Source: Bacillota bacterium (GTDB lineage Bacteria > Bacillota > Dehalobacteriia > UBA4068 > UBA4997). From it: a DNA stretch of 14,163 nucleotides. The notes beneath the pieces are model-generated. The model made no database searches and was not told the DNA's origin. It saw nothing but the letters and a program-made list of their open reading frames with translations. The stretch lies in NCBI GenBank assembly GCA_017398165.1, contig JAFQHB010000220.1, positions 1-14,163 on the forward strand, read 5' to 3'. Positions 5,744 to 12,755 of this stretch are shown here, piece by piece (position 1 is the stretch's first letter; each line of letters opens with the position of its first letter). The position numbers and the translations under genes were made by a program.

Positions 5744-6481
5744 CAGGATGTCGAGCTGACTATTGATCAGGTCGCGGTGAATGGTGACGCTGCGCCTGAG
5801 ATGAAAAACGGTATGGTCTTCGTGCCGGTGCGTGTGGTGAGTGAAATGCTGGATGCCGAAGTATGGTACAGCGGCAAGGAGGTGGCCATTCGTGCGGGTG
5901 AGACTAAAATACGCCTGACGATCGGCGGAGAGCAGGTGCAGATCAATGGTGAGCAGGTGAGTCTCGGTGCGGCCAGCTATGTAAAGGACGGCAGGACTTT
6001 TGTGCCGGTGCATTTTGTGGGCGAGGCATTGGGCTGTGAGGTGCACTATAGCCGGGGTAAGGGCGATTATGTCAGTATTATGCCCCCATACCGCAAGATC
6101 AACGATGTGACGCCGGTGTGTATGCAGCGACAGGAATGTTATACGCTGGGCGGACGTACGCAGAAGTATTGGAGTAATCTGTGCAGCAGGAAAGTATATG
6201 AGATACTGACGGCCGCTACGGGCGAGGAAGTGACTGCGCCTGTACGGGAGGCGCAGGATTATTACGGTCTGCTGCGTTACAGCTTTTTGGATGCTTATGA
6301 CCGGCCGATCGGTGTGTTTAGCGTGCACAGGGCGGCATTTGCAGAATTTGTGCCCCAGGGTGCATTGTTGTTTGATGAGATAGCTGATAAATGGTATGCT
6401 TTCGACGAGAGTGCGTTGGAAGACATTGGCAAATGGCTGGACGCCACCTATAGTAATGTGGTGTCGGACGACTGGATGTAG
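5684..6481 (+). CDS. Secreted stalk-domain (copper amine oxidase N-terminal-like) protein (265 aa)
   Basis: Residues 1-20 (MKRFLLIVVVLMLCACPAWA) form a signal peptide with a likely cleavage site after AWA. The stalk domain spans about residues 22-132, with both hallmark motifs MVFVPVRVVSEML (44-56) and RTFVPVHFVGEALGCEVHY (104-122). The remaining 130 residues are unassigned. The protein is probably exported and cell-surface associated. The ATG lies six bases after AGGAGGT and 24 bases after the previous stop, so the two stalk genes form one operon. The shared signal-peptide DNA and identical spacing of the motifs mark them as tandem paralogues whose C-terminal halves have diverged. Unlike its neighbour this copy is intact. 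A terminator follows at 6618. Confidence 0.88.
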   Translation: MKRFLLIVVVLMLCACPAWAQDVELTIDQVAVNGDAAPEMKNGMVFVPVRVVSEMLDAEVWYSGKEVAIRAGETKIRLTIGGEQVQINGEQVSLGAASYVKDGRTFVPVHFVGEALGCEVHYSRGKGDYVSIMPPYRKINDVTPVCMQRQECYTLGGRTQKYWSNLCSRKVYEILTAATGEEVTAPVREAQDYYGLLRYSFLDAYDRPIGVFSVHRAAFAEFVPQGALLFDEIADKWYAFDESALEDIGKWLDATYSNVVSDDWM

Positions 6482-6535
6482 TGGATATCGCCGCGAAAAG
6501 GATGCGCTGCGAGGCATCTGGCGGTGATGGCGCAA

Positions 6536-6589
6536 AGCTCGGTTTGAAAGTTTGCTTTGAAAAGCTCTGTTTGAAAGGTTATCTTTGCT
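6536..6589. repeat. Short imperfect 27-bp tandem repeat
   Basis: AGCTCGGTTTGAAAG at 6536-6550 recurs as AGCTCTGTTTGAAAG at 6563-6577, 27 bp later, with a related TTTGAAA between. It lies in the non-coding gap between the second stalk gene and the terminator. No function is evident. Confidence 0.55.
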
Positions 6590-6610
6590 TGGAGAGTTTC
6601 GGATGCGGAC

Positions 6611-6655
6611 AATAAAAAGCCCGGACTGTGTTGGTGCAGTCCGGGCTGGATTTTT
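6611..6655. terminator. Bidirectional terminator between convergent stalk and sigma/anti-sigma operons
   Basis: A perfect 11-bp stem (AGCCCGGACTG 6618-6628 with CAGTCCGGGCT 6637-6647) is followed on the plus strand by GGATTTTT. On the minus strand it is followed directly by TTTTTATT. It should stop transcription from both sides and is stronger on the minus strand. Confidence 0.92.
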
Positions 6656-6670
6656 ATGGGGATTTTTATA

Positions 6671-7792
6671 GAGGAGCTGGCAGGTATAGAGTGTATCCTG
6701 TCCGTCCTCGGTGGCAATAAAGAGCAGGGTTTTGTTATCGCTGCCCAGACAGATATCCTTGACTTGCAGGTCGGTGATCTGGTAGATACGCTTTTCCAGC
6801 GGGTAGCCGACGAAAAGCTGACCTTCGGAATTGGTGAAGATCAGTCGTGCCGAATCATTCGACCACAGCAGCAGGTTGCCGCCGCCTTCGATGGTGAGGC
6901 GGTAGACCTCGCCTTCTTTGAAAGCGATCCAGATGCCTTTATCGGCGCCGTCAGCGTTTTGTGCCCACATCATACCATCGGGGGATTCCACAATGGTGGT
7001 GGAATCGCAGGGGTGGGTAGTGGCGGGGCAATCGGGTGTGGCGCCGGGCTCCAACTCGGTAATAATGGCGATCTGCGGCTCGGAGCCATCCTGCAGATCA
7101 ACGCGCCAGGAATATACGTTGCTGCCGTCGACAGTCTGGAAAGCTGCCGAGGTATTGCGCGAGCTGATATCAGGGGTATGGATGCTGCTGCCGGCGACGG
7201 AGGCCAACATTCTGGTAGAGAGCATACCCTCCGTCTGGGTACCGTAGGCTGCACGGGGCAGTGCCAGCTCACCTCTCTGGGTGGGCTCCGGGGGCAGATC
7301 CATCTCGACAGGTGCGGTAGTCTGCACCGGGGTGGTGGTGACCTGTGCCGGGGCAGGGGCGGCCTGTGCCGGACGTGCGGCGGTGGCCGGTGGCTCCTGT
7401 CTGGGGGTGGCGGCGGGCGGCGCAGCAGGGATGACCTCCGGTGCTGCGGTGGGCGCCTGCCAGATAGGCTCGGCGGCTAATTGCAGCGGCTTGGCGAGCG
7501 AAACGCCGGTGGTATCACCGGGCATAACGGTGGCTGCCGCGAAAAGCAGTATCGCGGCGGCAGCAGCGCCGGTGCCGGCGAAGATACGCCGCAGCGGGAA
7601 GCGAATGACTCTGGCCGGGGCAGCGGCGGCTTGCTGTTGAATGGTCTCCTGTTGGATGGCCGCCATTACACGCCCGGAAAAATCCGACGGAGGCTGAACG
7701 GTGGCCAGACTGTCGCGCAATAGTTGTTCAAAGCTGTCGTCATCCATCCCGGCGAAGAAATCCGGCGGCAGACGGTAGTCGTTTTTAGCCAT
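6671..7792 (-). CDS. Putative membrane anti-sigma factor with extracytoplasmic sensor domain; frame lacks a stop codon before the terminator
   Basis: About 374 residues are recognisable: a short acidic/amphipathic cytoplasmic part (1-66), one membrane segment (FAGTGAAAAAILLFAAATVM, 71-90), a long Pro/Ala/Thr-rich linker (about 105-170), and a beta-rich outer domain (about 200-374) with blade-like strands such as EVYRLTIEGGGNLLLW and a close cysteine pair, C255 and C262. Lying 45 bases downstream of an ECF sigma gene on the same strand, it is most likely that factor's membrane-bound inhibitor. The classical zinc anti-sigma motif (HxxxCxxC) is absent. The ATG at 7792 has GGAG at nine bases; the ATG at 7801 is too close to it. 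The conserved part appears to end near QLL (6671), but no stop follows: the frame runs on through the terminator and antisense to both stalk genes until 4388. TAA codons occur at once in the -1 frame, so a small indel near the end is likely. The 3' boundary given is therefore approximate. Confidence 0.7.
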
Positions 7793-7837
7793 ACCGTTCA
7801 TCTCCTTTCTGTTATTGATAGTAGTGTTTATAACGCC

Positions 7838-8398
7838 TCAGCCCATCAGCTCGAGCAGCTTTTTCTGGAGCTGTTTCTTGCCGCGGAAGAGGCGGGTCTC
7901 GATAGTGGAGACCGGAAGCTGCAATACATCGGCGATCTGTTGATAAGACATATCCTCGATATAGCGCAGATAGACGATATCCCGGTAATTATCCGGCAGG
8001 GAAGCTATGGCTCGGTCGATCTGGGAACGCAGCTCTTGCTGCAGGTAGCCGCGCTCGGGGCCTGCGGCAGTATCGTCGCCGTCATTCGTCATATATTCCT
8101 CGGCTTGTTCCACCGGGACGACGTTGGCAGGACGCTTGCTGAGCGCATTGATGCAGCTATTGTGTGCCACACGGTACATCCAGGAGAAGAATTTCTTCTC
8201 GGGATCGTAGCGGTGCAGCATACGATATATCCGCAAAAAAGCCTCCTGTGCCAAATCGGCGGCTTCATCGTAATCGCCGCACAATCGGTAGGCCAGGCTG
8301 AAGATTTGCTTTTCATAGCGCCTGACGAGCTCTGCAAAGGCATCCTGATCGCCCTGCTGGGCCCGGCGAGCCAAATCTTCATCAAGGAGGTTTCTCAT
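7838..8398 (-). CDS. ECF-type (sigma-70 family, group 4) RNA polymerase sigma factor
   Basis: The 186-residue protein has the two-domain layout of extracytoplasmic function sigma factors. Region 2 spans about residues 20-90, with DLAQEAFLRIY (48-58) and FFSWMYRVAHNSCINAL (70-86) for core and -10 binding. Region 4 spans about 128-182, with LPDNYRDIVYLRYIEDMSYQ and the helix-turn-helix VLQLPVSTIETRLFRGKKQL for -35 recognition. Region 3 is absent, as expected. The ATG complementary to 8396-8398 is chosen because AGGGGGA precedes it at a normal distance; an upstream TTG (8419) lacks this. The downstream gene encodes a single-pass membrane protein, the usual genetic signature of a sigma/anti-sigma pair responding to envelope signals. 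A strong promoter lies 183-212 bases upstream. The family is certain; the subgroup and regulon are not. Confidence 0.94.
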   Translation of the reverse strand: MRNLLDEDLARRAQQGDQDAFAELVRRYEKQIFSLAYRLCGDYDEAADLAQEAFLRIYRMLHRYDPEKKFFSWMYRVAHNSCINALSKRPANVVPVEQAEEYMTNDGDDTAAGPERGYLQQELRSQIDRAIASLPDNYRDIVYLRYIEDMSYQQIADVLQLPVSTIETRLFRGKKQLQKKLLELMG

Positions 8399-8465
8399 AA
8401 ACTGTTTCCCCCTACGCAATAATTACAGCCGCCAAAGCCAAAAACTTGCAGTAAAAATACAATTA

Positions 8466-8474
8466 TTATCCACA
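8466..8474 (+). promoter_or_regulatory. Perfect DnaA-box 9-mer
   Basis: TTATCCACA is an exact match to the consensus DnaA box. It lies within the leader of the sigma gene and is paired with an oppositely oriented perfect copy at 8633-8641. Confidence 0.55.
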
Positions 8475-8580
8475 AAACTTCGGTGCTGCGGTAATACACT
8501 TCACAAATACAACACAGATCACGGGATGATCTGCACACATACGCACATATACGTTGATATGGCGGATGCGTATCTATACT

Positions 8581-8610
8581 ATTATAACACATAATACAGT
8601 GCCGTGTCAC
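8581..8610 (-). promoter_or_regulatory. Strong sigma-70 type promoter for the sigma/anti-sigma operon
   Basis: On the minus strand, -35 GTGACA (8605-8610, 5 of 6) is followed after 18 bp by -10 TATAAT (8581-8586, 6 of 6). The TGT before the -10 gives an extended -10. It predicts a leader of about 175 nt before the sigma gene. A weaker alternative, TTACCG-18-GATAAT (8465-8494), lies closer to the gene. Confidence 0.75.
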
Positions 8611-8632
8611 TATGCAGTTTGCCGGTGCGGGA

Positions 8633-8641
8633 TGTGGATAA
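8633..8641 (-). promoter_or_regulatory. Perfect DnaA-box 9-mer, inverted orientation
   Basis: TGTGGATAA is the exact reverse complement of the consensus DnaA box. It lies just upstream of the -35 of the sigma promoter, 158 bases from the other box. Confidence 0.55.
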
Positions 8642-8741
8642 TGCGGCGGGATGAGGATATGGATACCGGGCGGCATTGTGGAGGGAAATCGCTGCTTGAG
8701 AGAGATTTTGAAAATATTTTGGAAAAACCTGTGCAAAATTA

Positions 8742-8770
8742 TTGACTATTTGGATTTTATATGATATGAT
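8742..8770 (+). promoter_or_regulatory. Strong promoter of rpoBC
   Basis: TTGACT (8742-8747, 5 of 6), a 17-bp spacer and TATGAT (8765-8770, 5 of 6) form a near-consensus housekeeping promoter. TGA directly before the -10 makes it an extended -10 promoter, and A/T-rich sequence upstream (8701-8741) may act as an UP element. Transcription would start near 8777, about 315 bases before rpoB. Confidence 0.85.
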
Positions 8771-9090
8771 ATATGTCTGATAAAATCGCTTGAAGTGTCG
8801 GCTTCGCGCTCGCTGCGGCCGGGATATGCTGTAGTACCTCTGGGGGGTGGTCTTGGATGGCTGATCTCATAAGAAGGAACCTGCTTCCCGGTGTTTGCGT
8901 ATGTCAATCGGCGAAAACAGGCCGTTTTTCGGCATATCCGGATATCTGTGTGTGACGGGATTCGTGTGATAGGTCCTGTGGCGGATGCGGGATGCCGCGG
9001 CGTGTCGGGCTGTCCGGCGCAGGCAGCAGATACTTTGGGCGGCGGAACTTTGTTTGCGCGATCTGTAAAATATTTTGAGGGGTGACAGAT
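8771..9090 (+). promoter_or_regulatory. Long 5' leader of rpoBC, no gene firmly supported
   Basis: The leader contains two mutually exclusive small hairpins at 8912-8933 (CGAAAAC with GTTTTTCG, or GCCG-TTTTT-CGGC) and a perfect 12-bp palindrome ATATCCGGATAT at 8934-8945. A possible 32-codon leader peptide runs from ATG 8857 to TGA 8955, with a G-rich stretch (8841-8849) upstream. GGAAC at 8876 with CGTA at 8898 resembles an ECF promoter. An attenuation role is conceivable, but none of these elements is strong. No ribosomal protein gene is present here. Confidence 0.4.
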
Positions 9091-12000
9091 TTGGAAAAAG
9101 CCACTTCCAGCACCATTCGGCCGAGAAGAAGCTATGCTCGCAATGGGCAGATCATGGAGATGCCCAATCTCATTGATGTGCAAAGAGACTCGTACCGGTG
9201 GTTTTTGGAGACCGGACTGCACGAAATCTTTGAGGACGTGTTCCCGATTCAGGATTTCACCGGCAGTCTGGCTTTGGAGTACGTTGGTTATTCTTTGGGC
9301 AAGCCCAAGTACGAGCTTGATGAATGTGAGGAGAGAGACGTCAGCTATGCTGCGCCGCTGAAAGTCGGCGTGCGGCTGATCAACAAGGATACCGGCGAGC
9401 TTAAAGAGCAGGAAGTCTTTATGGGTGATTTCCCTCTGATGACCGAAAACGGTACTTTTGTCATTAACGGCGCCAAGCGCGTTGTCGTCAGCCAGTTGGT
9501 GCGTTCTCCCGGTGCGTATTTCAGCGAGGAGATGGACGTAAACGGTGTGCGTCTGTATGGCTCTACGCTGATCCCAAACCGCGGCGCCTGGCTGGAATTC
9601 GAGAGTGATTCCAGCGGCTATGTTTACGTGCGTATTGATAGGATGCGTAAGATCCCGGCCACTATTCTGATCCGTGCGTTGGGTTTTGATTCCAATGAAG
9701 CTATCCTGGATCTTTTTGGCGGTCATGACGCTATCCGCAAGACTCTGGAGAAGGATTCGACCGAGAATTCCAGCCAGGCTCTGCTGGAGATCTACAAGCG
9801 TTTGCGTCCCGGCGAGCCCCCGACGGTCGATTCGGCGCGTTCGCTGCTGCACGGCTTCTTCTTTGATCCCAAACGCTACGATCTGGGTAATGTCGGCCGT
9901 TATAAAGTACACAAAAAGCTGCAGAACGGCATCGAGCGTTTTGAGCGCGAGGACGGTATGATCTGGAGCGATGAAGAGCAGCGCTACGTAATGGGCGAGC
10001 TGGCCAATCCCCGTATGGCCAAGCGTTTCATCCGTCATCTGACGCAGGTGGATATCGTCAGCTTCCTGAGCTATTTCCTGGAGGTAATGGATGGCAAACA
10101 CGCCGCCGATGATATCGACCATCTGGGCAACCGCCGTCTGCGTTCTGTCGGCGAGCTGCTGCAGAATCAGTTCCGTATTGGTCTGACCCGTATGGAGCGT
10201 GTGGTGAAAGAGCGTATGACCATCCAGGATACCGAGGTCATCACGCCGCAGATGCTGGTGAATATCCGTCCTGTGCAGGCTGCTATCAAGGAGTTCTTCG
10301 GTTCTTCGCAGCTTTCGCAGTTTATGGATCAGCACAATCCGCTCTCCGAGCTGACCCACAAACGTCGTCTTTCGGCACTGGGCCCCGGCGGCCTCTCGCG
10401 TGAGCGTGCCGGTTTTGAGGTGCGTGACGTACACCACAGCCACTATGGCCGTATGTGTCCGATCGAGACTCCTGAGGGCCCGAACATCGGTCTGATCGTC
10501 TCTCTGGCTATTTATGCCCGTATCAATGAGTATGGCTTTATCGAGACCCCTTACCGCCGCGTGGTGGATTGCTGCGTGACTGACCAGATCGATTATCTGG
10601 TGGCGGATGAAGAGGATAAATATTATATCGCCCAGGCCAACGAGCCGGTGGACGAGAACGGCCGCTTTATCAGCGCCCGTGTCAGCGCGCGCCACGCCAA
10701 GGACATCCTGGTGGCCAGTGCTGAGGATATCAAATATATGGATATCAGCGCCCAGCAGCTGATCTCTGTCGCGACTGCGCTGATCCCTTTCCTGGAACAC
10801 GATGACGCCAACCGCGCACTGATGGGTGCGAATATGCAGCGTCAGGCTGTGCCGCTGATGGTGACCGAGGCTCCTTTTGTCGGCACCGGTATGGAGATCA
10901 AGGCCGGTCTGGACTCCGGCGTTTGTGAATTGGCCGGACGTGACGGCAAAATCACCCGTGTTTCGGCGGATGAGATCATCCTGCAGGGTGATGACGGCCA
11001 GATAGAGGTACACAAGCTGGCGAAATTCAAACGCTCCAACCAGGGTACCTGTATCAACCAGAAGCCCATCGTGACGCTGGGCCAGCGTGTAGCCAAGGGC
11101 GACCCGATTGCAGACGGCCCCTCTACCGATCACGGCGAGCTTTCGCTCGGCCGCAACGCTCTGGTAGCGTTTATGACCTGGGAAGGCTACAACTACGAGG
11201 ACGCCGTACTGCTGAGTGAGAAGCTCGTGAAAGAGGATATGTATACCTCTATCCATATCGAGGAGTACGAATGTGATGCCCGCGATACCAAGCTGGGTCC
11301 GGAGGAGATCACCCGCGAGATTCCCAACGTCGGTGATGATATCCTGAAGGATCTGGATGAAAACGGTATCATCCGCATCGGCGCCGAGGTGCGCCCCGGT
11401 GATATTCTGGTCGGCAAGGTAACGCCCAAGGGCGAGACTGAGCTGACTGCCGAGGAACGCCTGCTGCGTGCCATCTTTGGCGAGAAAGCCAGAGAGGTGC
11501 GTGATACCTCGCTGCGTGTACCCCACGGCGAGGCCGGCAAGATCGTCGACGTCAAGATTTTCGACGCGGCTGCTGGTGATGAGCTGCCCCCCGGCGTGCA
11601 TCATCTGGTACGCATTTATATCGCACAGAAGCGCAAAATCTCGGTCGGTGATAAGATGGCAGGCCGCCACGGCAACAAGGGTGTAGTATCCCGCGTATTG
11701 CCGGAGGAGGATATGCCTTTCCTGCCCGATGGTACCCCGGTACAGATCGTACTGAATCCCCTGGGCGTGCCTTCGCGTATGAACATCGGTCAGATTCTGG
11801 AGACTCACCTGGGTATGGCTGCCAAGAGACTGGGCGAGCGTCTGGCTACCCCGGTATTTGACGGCGCCAATGATGATGATATCGCCAAGACGCTGGCTGA
11901 TGCCGGTATGGCGGCAAATGCCAAGACTATCCTTTATGACGGCCGCACCGGCGAGCCCTTTGACAGCCCGGTGACCGTTGGTTATATGTATTATCTGAAG

Positions 12001-12639
12001 CTGCATCATCTTGTCGATGATAAGATCCATGCGCGTTCTACCGGCCCCTACTCGCTGGTTACCCAGCAGCCGCTGGGTGGTAAGGCGCAGTTCGGTGGTC
12101 AGCGCTTCGGTGAGATGGAGGTATGGGCGCTGGAGGCCTACGGCGCAGCCTATACCCTGCAGGAGATCCTGACGGTGAAATCCGACGATATCACCGGCCG
12201 TGTTCACACTTATGAGGCTATCGTGAAGGGCGAGAACGTACCCGAGCCGGGTATCCCCGAATCCTTCAAGGTACTGATGCGCGAGCTGCAGAGCTTGTGT
12301 CTGGACGTCAATATCCTCGATAAGGATAATGAGATCGTCGATATCAAGGGCGATGATGATGAGCCGGGCGATAACATTCTGGAGACCGCCAGAGAGCTGG
12401 ATCTGGATATCGGCCTGCAGGAGGGGACTCCTGCTGCGGAATCTGATCTGGACGGCAACTTCAGCCTGGAAAGTGCTGACGAGGATGGCGATGATTACGA
12501 GGACGAGATCGATATCGACACGCTGAGTGATGCTGATATCGACCAGCTGGAAAAGGAAGTCAACCAGTATAAGATCGAGCAGGAGAATGATTTGGATTTC
12601 TCGCTGGATATGGCTGACGGCCTGGATGATTTGGACTAA
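9091..12639 (+). CDS. rpoB: DNA-directed RNA polymerase subunit beta
   Basis: This is the beta subunit of core RNA polymerase, 1182 residues. Conserved landmarks include QRDSYRWFLETGL near the N terminus, NGAKRVVVSQLVRSPGAYF, the rifampicin-pocket segment starting GSSQLSQFMDQHNPLSE (from residue 404), SHYGRMCPIETPEGPNIGLI, the DKMAGRHGNKGVVS loop and the C-terminal GGKAQFGGQRFGEMEVWALE clamp segment. The residues equivalent to E. coli D516, H526 and S531 are D413, H423 and S428, the sensitive-type residues. After the conserved end (LMRELQSLCLDV) comes an acidic tail of about 95 residues from 1088 on. The TTG at 9091 is preferred because GAGGGG (9077-9082) lies eight bases upstream; the in-frame GTG at 9082 lies inside that RBS. 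It has its own promoter and is followed after 116 bases by rpoC. Confidence 0.98.
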   Translation: MEKATSSTIRPRRSYARNGQIMEMPNLIDVQRDSYRWFLETGLHEIFEDVFPIQDFTGSLALEYVGYSLGKPKYELDECEERDVSYAAPLKVGVRLINKDTGELKEQEVFMGDFPLMTENGTFVINGAKRVVVSQLVRSPGAYFSEEMDVNGVRLYGSTLIPNRGAWLEFESDSSGYVYVRIDRMRKIPATILIRALGFDSNEAILDLFGGHDAIRKTLEKDSTENSSQALLEIYKRLRPGEPPTVDSARSLLHGFFFDPKRYDLGNVGRYKVHKKLQNGIERFEREDGMIWSDEEQRYVMGELANPRMAKRFIRHLTQVDIVSFLSYFLEVMDGKHAADDIDHLGNRRLRSVGELLQNQFRIGLTRMERVVKERMTIQDTEVITPQMLVNIRPVQAAIKEFFGSSQLSQFMDQHNPLSELTHKRRLSALGPGGLSRERAGFEVRDVHHSHYGRMCPIETPEGPNIGLIVSLAIYARINEYGFIETPYRRVVDCCVTDQIDYLVADEEDKYYIAQANEPVDENGRFISARVSARHAKDILVASAEDIKYMDISAQQLISVATALIPFLEHDDANRALMGANMQRQAVPLMVTEAPFVGTGMEIKAGLDSGVCELAGRDGKITRVSADEIILQGDDGQIEVHKLAKFKRSNQGTCINQKPIVTLGQRVAKGDPIADGPSTDHGELSLGRNALVAFMTWEGYNYEDAVLLSEKLVKEDMYTSIHIEEYECDARDTKLGPEEITREIPNVGDDILKDLDENGIIRIGAEVRPGDILVGKVTPKGETELTAEERLLRAIFGEKAREVRDTSLRVPHGEAGKIVDVKIFDAAAGDELPPGVHHLVRIYIAQKRKISVGDKMAGRHGNKGVVSRVLPEEDMPFLPDGTPVQIVLNPLGVPSRMNIGQILETHLGMAAKRLGERLATPVFDGANDDDIAKTLADAGMAANAKTILYDGRTGEPFDSPVTVGYMYYLKLHHLVDDKIHARSTGPYSLVTQQPLGGKAQFGGQRFGEMEVWALEAYGAAYTLQEILTVKSDDITGRVHTYEAIVKGENVPEPGIPESFKVLMRELQSLCLDVNILDKDNEIVDIKGDDDEPGDNILETARELDLDIGLQEGTPAAESDLDGNFSLESADEDGDDYEDEIDIDTLSDADIDQLEKEVNQYKIEQENDLDFSLDMADGLDDLD

Positions 12640-12755
12640 TGAGCCTGCTGTTTATCGATGCCCGGCTGTTGGATTGACGCCGAGCTGGCAAGACGAAGGC
12701 TTTGGACAATATATATCGTGATTTTTTGAGAGGGGGAGATCCCTTGGAGGATAAA
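12640..12755 (+). other. rpoB-rpoC intergenic spacer
   Basis: The 116-base spacer has no convincing terminator or promoter, so rpoB and rpoC are probably co-transcribed. It ends with two G-rich RBS-like sequences: AGGGGGAG (12731-12738), serving a possible TTG at 12744, and GGAGG (12746-12750), serving the ATG at 12756. Confidence 0.5.

Noticed and set aside
4388..6610. Extension of the anti-sigma frame antisense to the stalk genes as a genuine 1137-residue protein
   Set aside because: Beyond 6671 the sequence is the reverse of a terminator and two well-supported genes, and its composition (His, Arg and Ile rich) does not look like a real protein.
9082..9084. GTG as rpoB start
   Set aside because: It overlaps the Shine-Dalgarno sequence GAGGGG; the TTG at 9091 has correct spacing.
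10300..10380. Rifampicin-resistance substitution in RpoB
   Set aside because: The key positions (D413, H423, S428) carry the sensitive-type residues.
8746..12207. 1153-codon open frame on the minus strand
   Set aside because: It is antisense to rpoB; codon bias in rpoB leaves the opposite frame open. The product shows no known domain.
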